Below, piece after piece: positions 58,958 to 64,000 of a stretch of 64,000 nucleotides of DNA. Location of the stretch: NCBI RefSeq assembly GCF_000400505.1, contig NZ_CM001857.1, forward strand, positions 2,408,257 through 2,472,256, written 5' to 3'. The translations under genes were made by a program, and so were the position numbers. Source of the stretch: Musicola paradisiaca NCPPB 2511 (GTDB lineage: Bacteria > Pseudomonadota > Gammaproteobacteria > Enterobacterales > Enterobacteriaceae). The notes under the pieces are model-generated. The model saw only the letters and a list, made by a program, of their open reading frames with translations. It made no database searches and had not been told where the DNA came from. Position 1 is the stretch's first letter, and every line of letters begins with the position of its first letter.

Positions 58958-58979
58958 CCCGCCGCCAGGCGGGTTTTTT
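58958..58979 (+). terminator. Terminator after ogr
   Basis: CCCGCC (58958-58963) pairs with GGCGGG (58968-58973) and is followed by TTTTTT. Marks the right end of the phage transcription units. Confidence 0.88.
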
Positions 58980-59415
58980 ATGAAACACACAAAAACATTG
59001 AAGATAAAAAACACAAAAAGTGAATTATAAATCACAAAATAATCGGGTGACGTCAAATAAAAACCCGGTTTATAATTCTAATATTCTGTATTATTTTTAG
59101 TTACTTACTACGCGCACTCACGCTTTCAGCACTTATCCTATTTAACGAATGATTAAGCGCATGCCTTCGCGAACGCAGGCAGCAGGTAAAGACGATACTC
59201 GCGTCTAATCGGTGATCGGATACACAATTCTTAAAAAAAAACACAATCATCGGTCAAGATGTTCGATAACTGTCTTTAGGGTTGCGGTACGCGCCATAGG
59301 TGCTGCCGAATTAGCTTGAACGAGTTTCACCTGTCAGCAGCAGGACATCCATTGCTGTCAGAACATTGGGTCAGGGAACTGCGGCCGTCTCGTTGTCATT
59401 GATAAAGGTTGCTCC
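58980..59415. other. Right flank of prophage region
   Basis: 436 bases, A+T rich up to about 59120, no gene. The right attachment site should be here if it survives; I found no long direct repeat shared with 37148-37863. The last 100 bases probably hold the promoter of the GGDEF gene. Confidence 0.4.
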
Positions 59416-61269
59416 ATGAGTCCCTTACGCCACCGTAGCGATAAACATCAACAGCGCGTCCTTGCGCGTATGCTGAAAATTTTTGAGTCTCAGCCGGCCG
59501 AAGAACTGCAACGGCTCATTCGTATCGTTCAATCCTATTTCCAGGTAAAAAGCGTAGTGATCTCACTGTTAGACGACCATCGGCAATGGTTCCTGTATCA
59601 CTGCAACTTTTCACTGCCCGAACCGCCGATCAACCATTCCTTCTGCGTCCACACCGTCGACGGCGATGCGCCGCTGATCGTCCCCGACACATTGGAAGAC
59701 CGGCGTTTCGCCAACAACCCTCTCGTCACCGGGGAACCGCGGGTACGTTTTCATGCCAGCTACCCGCTCCACCTATCGACAGGCAAAGCGTTCGGTGCGT
59801 TATGCCTGTATCACGATCAACCGCGACTATTCAGCCCGCCTGATCTAGAGCAATTGGGCGACCTGGCTTTCATCGTGCAAACCACCCTGCAAAAGGTAGA
59901 AATGCAGGCAAACGCCGAACTGGTGCGGGAAAAATTCCAACACATGGAATCCATCAATCAGCAGATATTCTCCCGTGCTGCGGTAGGACTGGCGTTGATC
60001 ATGCCAGACATGAAACCAGTAAAAATCAACGCCGCACTCTGTAACATACTGGGATACAGCGAGGAGCTACTGTTGACGCTCCCGGTGGAACAGGTCGTCT
60101 ATCCGGACGATCTCCCGGCGCTTATCGCCACCCACCAACGGCTGCTCTCGGGAGAAATATCCCAGGATATGGCGCAACGGCGTTATTTCCGCGCAGACGG
60201 CAGCGTCATCTGGATGCTGGTCTCCATTTCCGCGCTCTACAATCCGAACGGCAGCATCTTCGGGCTGCAGGTGGCGCTGCACGATCTCAGCCAATTAAAA
60301 GCCACCGAACAGGCGCTGCGTGAACTGAGTCAGGAGCTTGAACAGCGCGTAGAACAGCGAACGCAGGAGCTCATGCTTAGCCATCAATTCATCCAAGACA
60401 TCACCGATCATATCCCGGCATTGGTCTCCTGCATCAGCCCGGATAACCACTTCACGTTTACCAACCGCCATTTGCGTAAACTGCTGGGCGACGAGCAGCA
60501 GGATTATTACCAGCAGGATATTCACAACATCATGCAGCCGCCCGAGTTAGCACTATTTCTTCCCCGGCTGGAGGAGTCGCGGCAAAAACGGCTGCCGATG
60601 TCTTTCGAACACACCGTACATACCCTGAACAACCAGTTTATTACCTACCATACCGAGCTGGTGCCCGCAGCCCGGCCGGAGGATGGCACCTATATTCTGT
60701 CAACCGACATCTCCCGATTGACGGCACTGCGCGACAGGTTGGTGTTCGAAGCGAATCACGACCACCTCACCGGCCTGCCGAATCGCCGCGCCGTCATCAA
60801 CCATCTGACGCGCATCATCAACAAAAAGCACCGTAAACCCTTGGCGCTGTTATTTTTCGACATCAATAACTTCAAGCACTACAACGATCAATTCGGGCAT
60901 GGGTTCGGCGATCGGGTGATCAAGGTTTTTGCCCGCCTGCTGCGCCGGAATACCCGTGCCTATGACTTCATCGGGCGCCTTTCCGGCGACGAATTTCTCA
61001 TGGTCATCCATGAGCAAAGCTGTCTGCCCAGAGAAGTACAGATCATCGGTGAAAAATTGAAAAATCGGATTGAAAAGCCGGTGAAAATCTTCAATCAAAC
61101 CATCACGCTGTCAGCCAGTATCGGTACCGCTTTCCTGCCTCAAGGTGCAACGCTGAACATCAACGAATTGATACGCCAGGCCGACGCGGCCATGTACGAG
61201 GATAAACGGCGTTTCCAGCGCCCAATAAAGGAACCAGCCGACGAACCGAACCGCGCCGAGAAAGAATAG
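59416..61269 (+). CDS. GAF-PAS-GGDEF protein
   Basis: 617 residues, no membrane segment. GAF domain (about 25-170, with NNPLVTGEPRVRFHASYPL), PAS domain (about 190-300), a coiled coil (about 300-325, LSQELEQRVEQRTQELM), a second PAS-like region (about 330-440) and a diguanylate cyclase domain (about 450-600) with NHDHLTGLPNRRA and the active-site loop RLSGDEF. Ser in place of the first Gly is tolerated in some active cyclases, so activity is likely but not certain. Its GAF domain resembles that of the protein at 7259-9367. The start is preceded by AAAGG. Confidence 0.92.
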   Translation: MSPLRHRSDKHQQRVLARMLKIFESQPAEELQRLIRIVQSYFQVKSVVISLLDDHRQWFLYHCNFSLPEPPINHSFCVHTVDGDAPLIVPDTLEDRRFANNPLVTGEPRVRFHASYPLHLSTGKAFGALCLYHDQPRLFSPPDLEQLGDLAFIVQTTLQKVEMQANAELVREKFQHMESINQQIFSRAAVGLALIMPDMKPVKINAALCNILGYSEELLLTLPVEQVVYPDDLPALIATHQRLLSGEISQDMAQRRYFRADGSVIWMLVSISALYNPNGSIFGLQVALHDLSQLKATEQALRELSQELEQRVEQRTQELMLSHQFIQDITDHIPALVSCISPDNHFTFTNRHLRKLLGDEQQDYYQQDIHNIMQPPELALFLPRLEESRQKRLPMSFEHTVHTLNNQFITYHTELVPAARPEDGTYILSTDISRLTALRDRLVFEANHDHLTGLPNRRAVINHLTRIINKKHRKPLALLFFDINNFKHYNDQFGHGFGDRVIKVFARLLRRNTRAYDFIGRLSGDEFLMVIHEQSCLPREVQIIGEKLKNRIEKPVKIFNQTITLSASIGTAFLPQGATLNINELIRQADAAMYEDKRRFQRPIKEPADEPNRAEKE

Positions 61270-61485
61270 CCAGCCGGCGGCATTCATCATGCTGGGGTTA
61301 ATCGGCGCGGCGGCGTTTTCGGCGACATTGCCGAAAATAGCAGAAGGATTTGCCATAAACAGAATAATGAAATCCCGTAAAATTTCTCATCACCGGTTGT
61401 TTAAGCCAGATATTTTTATTGATAACAACAATTATCCTGCTGCCGCAGATATAAGTAATTCATGTGATTAAAAATACAAAGAGGC

Positions 61486-61513
61486 TAAAGCTCGCTCATT
61501 ACAATGCCGATGT
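61486..61513 (+). promoter_or_regulatory. FliA (sigma-28)-like promoter of chemoreceptor gene
   Basis: TAAAG (61486-61490) and GCCGATGT (61506-61513) match the sigma-28 consensus TAAA-N15-GCCGATAA with a 16-base spacing. It is 38 bases before the start codon, fitting flagellar-regulon control. Confidence 0.65.
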
Positions 61514-61551
61514 ATTTTTTACAAAAAAATCACATCTATTGAGTAGCGAAT

Positions 61552-63222
61552 ATGTTCAGGAATATAAAACTTGTCACCGGGTTATTTTCATTACTGCTGA
61601 TATTAGGCGTGCTTCAACTCTCCAGTTTCGGTTTTTTCTTCGGCGCCATGAAGAATGATCGGAATAACTTCGTGGTATCGCAAACCCTGCGCAAACAGGG
61701 CAACGAACTCAATGCCTCCTGGATAGCGCTTATCCAGACTCGCAATACCATCAACCGCGCCATCGCCCGTATGATTGCGGAAACCAACAACATTCCCAGC
61801 AGCGGTAAATCCGCTGAATTAATTGCAGTGGTTAGCCAATCGCTGGCTGAAGCGGACAAAAAATTTGCCGCCTACAGTCAAATTACGCCATTGCCGGAAC
61901 AGAACGCCGAGCTGACGAAAAATATTGCTGAAAACTATCAAGCGCTAAGAAACGTATTGCAGCAGATCGTGGGGTTGATTAAAGCGCTAGACCTTAAAGG
62001 CATTCAGGCATTACCGACACAGAAAATACAGGATCAGTTTCAGAAATCTTTTGAAGAATATCAAAAACAGAACGACGCGCTGAATGACAGATCCGTCTCC
62101 AGCAGCAGCCAGAATTATGATTACAGCGTTATTATCATTACTGTTTGTGTGATTATTCTCGTCGTCATCGCAACCGGCAGCTGGCGCTATATCCGCCATG
62201 TATTATTGAAGCCGCTAAATAAGGTGATCGTGCATCTGAACCATATTTCCCGTGGCGATCTCACCCAATCGCTGGCACTGGCGAACAGCAATGAAATCGG
62301 CCAATTAGCCGACAGCGTGCGACATATGCAAACATCGCTGACGGCGACCGTCGATAAAGTACGCACCAGCGCCGACGAGATTTATCGCAGCGCCAGCGAA
62401 ATCGCCAACGGCAACAGCGACCTCTCTTCCCGTACCGAGCAGCAATCCGCCTCGCTGGTGGAGACGGCCGCCAGCATGGAACAACTGACCGCCACCGTAA
62501 AACAGAATGCGGAGAACGCGCGACATGCCTCCCAACTGGCGCTGAGCGCATCGGAAACCGCGCATAAAGGGCTGAAAATGGTGGATAACGTGATCAACAC
62601 CATGGGGCAAATCAGCACCAGCTCCCAGAAAATCAGCGACATCACCGGGCTTATCGACAGCATCGCCTTTCAGACCAACATTCTGGCGCTCAATGCGGCG
62701 GTAGAAGCGGCGCGTGCCGGCGAACAAGGGCGCGGGTTCGCGGTGGTCGCCAGCGAAGTCCGCAATCTGGCCACCCGCAGTGCCGATGCCGCCCGCGAAA
62801 TCAAAGGATTAATTGAAGATTCCGTCAATCGCGTGCGGGAAGGTCATGAGTTGGTCTCCTCCACCGGAGAGACGATGGGCGAACTGGTTGGCGCCGTCAC
62901 CCGCGTGACGGACATCATGGGCGAGATTTCCTCGGCGTCCGAAGAACAGAGCCGCGGCATCGACCAGATCAGCCAGGCGGTCAGCGAGATGGATCGGGTT
63001 ACGCAACAAAACGCCGTGCTGGTGGAAGAGTCGGCTAATGCCGCCGTGTCGCTGGAAGAACAGAGCAACAGCCTTAACCAGTCGGTCGCACTGTTCCAAT
63101 TGTCCGGCATGCCGACAGCCGCCATCGGTGAAAAAACACGCCGACCGGCGCCCAGGATGCTCGCCAACGCCCCGGTTCAGCCCCCCCAGGCATCCCATGA
63201 CACCCATTGGGAAACGTTCTGA
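61552..63222 (+). CDS. Methyl-accepting chemotaxis protein (four-helix sensor)
   Basis: 556 residues, the size of Tar/Tsr. Membrane segment about 8-30, a Tar-like four-helix periplasmic sensor (about 35-190), second membrane segment about 192-212, HAMP about 213-268, then the signalling hairpin with [20 protein letters not shown] and [17 protein letters not shown]. The C-terminus HWETF is the xWxxF pentapeptide for CheR/CheB docking. Ligand unknown. A FliA-like promoter precedes it and a terminator follows, so it is a single gene. Confidence 0.95.
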   Translation: MFRNIKLVTGLFSLLLILGVLQLSSFGFFFGAMKNDRNNFVVSQTLRKQGNELNASWIALIQTRNTINRAIARMIAETNNIPSSGKSAELIAVVSQSLAEADKKFAAYSQITPLPEQNAELTKNIAENYQALRNVLQQIVGLIKALDLKGIQALPTQKIQDQFQKSFEEYQKQNDALNDRSVSSSSQNYDYSVIIITVCVIILVVIATGSWRYIRHVLLKPLNKVIVHLNHISRGDLTQSLALANSNEIGQLADSVRHMQTSLTATVDKVRTSADEIYRSASEIANGNSDLSSRTEQQSASLVETAASMEQLTATVKQNAENARHASQLALSASETAHKGLKMVDNVINTMGQISTSSQKISDITGLIDSIAFQTNILALNAAVEAARAGEQGRGFAVVASEVRNLATRSADAAREIKGLIEDSVNRVREGHELVSSTGETMGELVGAVTRVTDIMGEISSASEEQSRGIDQISQAVSEMDRVTQQNAVLVEESANAAVSLEEQSNSLNQSVALFQLSGMPTAAIGEKTRRPAPRMLANAPVQPPQASHDTHWETF

Positions 63223-63228
63223 TCGCCC

Positions 63229-63293
63229 GACGCGCAGGCATCCATGCGCGTCGTTGTACCGCCGGGCGCCCCTCCTGCCCGGCGTTGTTTTTT
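63229..63293 (+). terminator. Double hairpin terminator after chemoreceptor
   Basis: First hairpin GACGCGCA/TGCGCGTC (about 63230-63252), then CGCCGGGC (63260-63267)/GCCCGGCG (63277-63284) followed by TTGTTTTTT. Confidence 0.85.
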
Positions 63294-63560
63294 CCGCACG
63301 TCAGCGGCGCCGGCCTCCCGTCAGAACGCTGCGACGTTGCCGTGATGCCGGCGTCAGAAAGCCGACGCCAGCGCCCGGAGACGGTAGCCTTTGTGTCGTG
63401 TTCCCGAAAATGACATCATGCTCCGAACCGATATTCGTCTATTCGTCGGCATCGGGCGGCGACACGGTGTCGATTTGACGATGCGCCGTTCACTCCGAGT
63501 CGCCATCCCCGATGACGTTGCCAGTATCGCACGGCGCCAGACCGCCTAAGGATCACACCC
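63294..63560. other. Upstream region of isonitrile-hydratase-like gene
   Basis: No supported gene; short open frames lack ribosome sites. TAAGGAT sits before the next start. Together with the preceding terminator this is the 338-base gap after the chemoreceptor. Confidence 0.4.
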
Positions 63561-64000
63561 ATGTCACCTATTCCCCCGTTGTCCATTGGACTATTGCTGT
63601 TTCCCCGCTTAACGCAGCTCGACCTGACCGGCCCTTACGAGATATTCGCCCGAATACCGCAGGCGAGCGTGCATCTGATTTGGAAAGATCGTGCGCCGGT
63701 CAGCGCCGATCGCGGGCTGGGTCTGATGCCGTCAACCACCTTCGACGACTGCCCCGACCTTGATCTGATCTGCGTCCCCGGCGGCCCCGGCCAGATTGAT
63801 CTGATGGCGGATGACCAAACGCTGACGTTCCTCCGGCACAAAGCGGCGCAGGCCCGATGGATCACCTCGGTATGCACCGGTTCGCTGGTACTTGGCGCCG
63901 CAGGCCTGCTGCGGGGATACCGGGCCACGTCCCACTGGTCGGCATTGGATCAGCTGGCGTTACTCGGCGCGGAGCCGGTCGCCGAGCGAGTCGTACGGGA
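63561..64000 (+). CDS. DJ-1/PfpI protein, isonitrile hydratase-like (3' end cut)
   Basis: 146 complete codons are visible; the gene continues past the window. LTQLDLTGPYEIFARIP, VHLIWKDRAPVSADRGLGL, LDLICVPGGPGQIDLM and the nucleophile elbow TSVCTGSLVLGAAGLL, then ATSHWSALD, closely follow bacterial isonitrile hydratase (InhA), which turns isonitriles into N-formamides. The catalytic Cys is present. A C-terminal helix-turn-helix, seen in some DJ-1-type regulators, cannot be judged here. The ATG at 63561 has TAAGGA upstream. Confidence 0.85.
   Translation, partial: MSPIPPLSIGLLLFPRLTQLDLTGPYEIFARIPQASVHLIWKDRAPVSADRGLGLMPSTTFDDCPDLDLICVPGGPGQIDLMADDQTLTFLRHKAAQARWITSVCTGSLVLGAAGLLRGYRATSHWSALDQLALLGAEPVAERVVR

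Larger units (their letters stand above)
37864..58979. mobile_element. Defective P2-like prophage: control, replication and tail genes only
   Basis: Gene order follows P2/186-type phages: repressor (minus), early genes and gpA (plus), X, R, V, W, J, I, fibre, G, FI, FII, E/E', T, U, D, ogr. Not found: integrase, Q-P-O-N-M-L (portal, terminase, scaffold, capsid, head completion), lysis genes, gene S. The tail block is interrupted at 46755-51123 by bacterial genes. The right end is set at the terminator after ogr and the left end at the repressor stop; true attachment sites were not identified. Confidence 0.88.

Noticed and set aside
61111-61356. Minus-strand frame with a hydrophobic stretch after the GGDEF gene
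   Set aside because: It overlaps the conserved C-terminus of the GGDEF domain and has no ribosome site or known family.

Overview
The window looks like chromosome of a pectinolytic enterobacterium of the Pectobacteriaceae, most likely Dickeya or a close relative. The evidence is the pectin regulator kdgR beside oligogalacturonide lyase (ogl) with a KdgR box in front of it, core genes very close in sequence and order to Enterobacterales, and numerous chemoreceptor and c-di-GMP proteins. The genus is inference; family-level placement is strong.

Layout. 1-4759: thrS (3' end cut by the window edge), yebO, kdgR and ogl, all on the minus strand. 5083-6010: an internally deleted IS4-family element with both terminal repeats, sitting in what looks like the loop of the htpX terminator. 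6045-11412 (minus): htpX, a GAF-PAS-GGDEF-EAL protein and icd. 11545-19940 (plus): rluE, nudJ, mnmA, hflD, purB, phoP, phoQ, roxA. 20175-28781 (minus): pepT, a feo iron operon with two feoA genes, prc (two frameshifts), proQ, msrC. 29036-34907 (plus): letA-letB lipid-transport pair, rsmF, yebW. 35141-37147 (minus): a chemoreceptor.

37864-58979: a defective P2-like prophage. It keeps a CI-type repressor with two tandem DNA-binding domains, small early genes, a gpA-type HUH replication protein, and a P2-ordered tail module (X, R, V, W, J, I ... fibre, G, FI, FII, E/E', T, U, D) ending in ogr. I find no integrase, terminase, portal, capsid or lysis gene and no gene S. The tail module is split between I and the fibre gene by about 4.4 kb of bacterial-looking genes: a secreted phytase-like esterase, an aromatic-acid MFS transporter (frameshifted) and smrA. 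It is best read as a tail-only remnant, either decaying or domesticated as a phage-tail-like particle (tailocin).

59416-64000: a GAF-PAS-GGDEF protein, a second chemoreceptor behind a FliA-like promoter, and the start of an isonitrile-hydratase-like DJ-1/PfpI gene.

Several genes (prc, the GGDEF-EAL gene, the MFS transporter, gene R) are broken by single-base length changes, mostly in short homopolymers. Either this strain is accumulating frameshifts or the assembly carries indel errors; reads would decide. I saw no rRNA, tRNA or CRISPR array.
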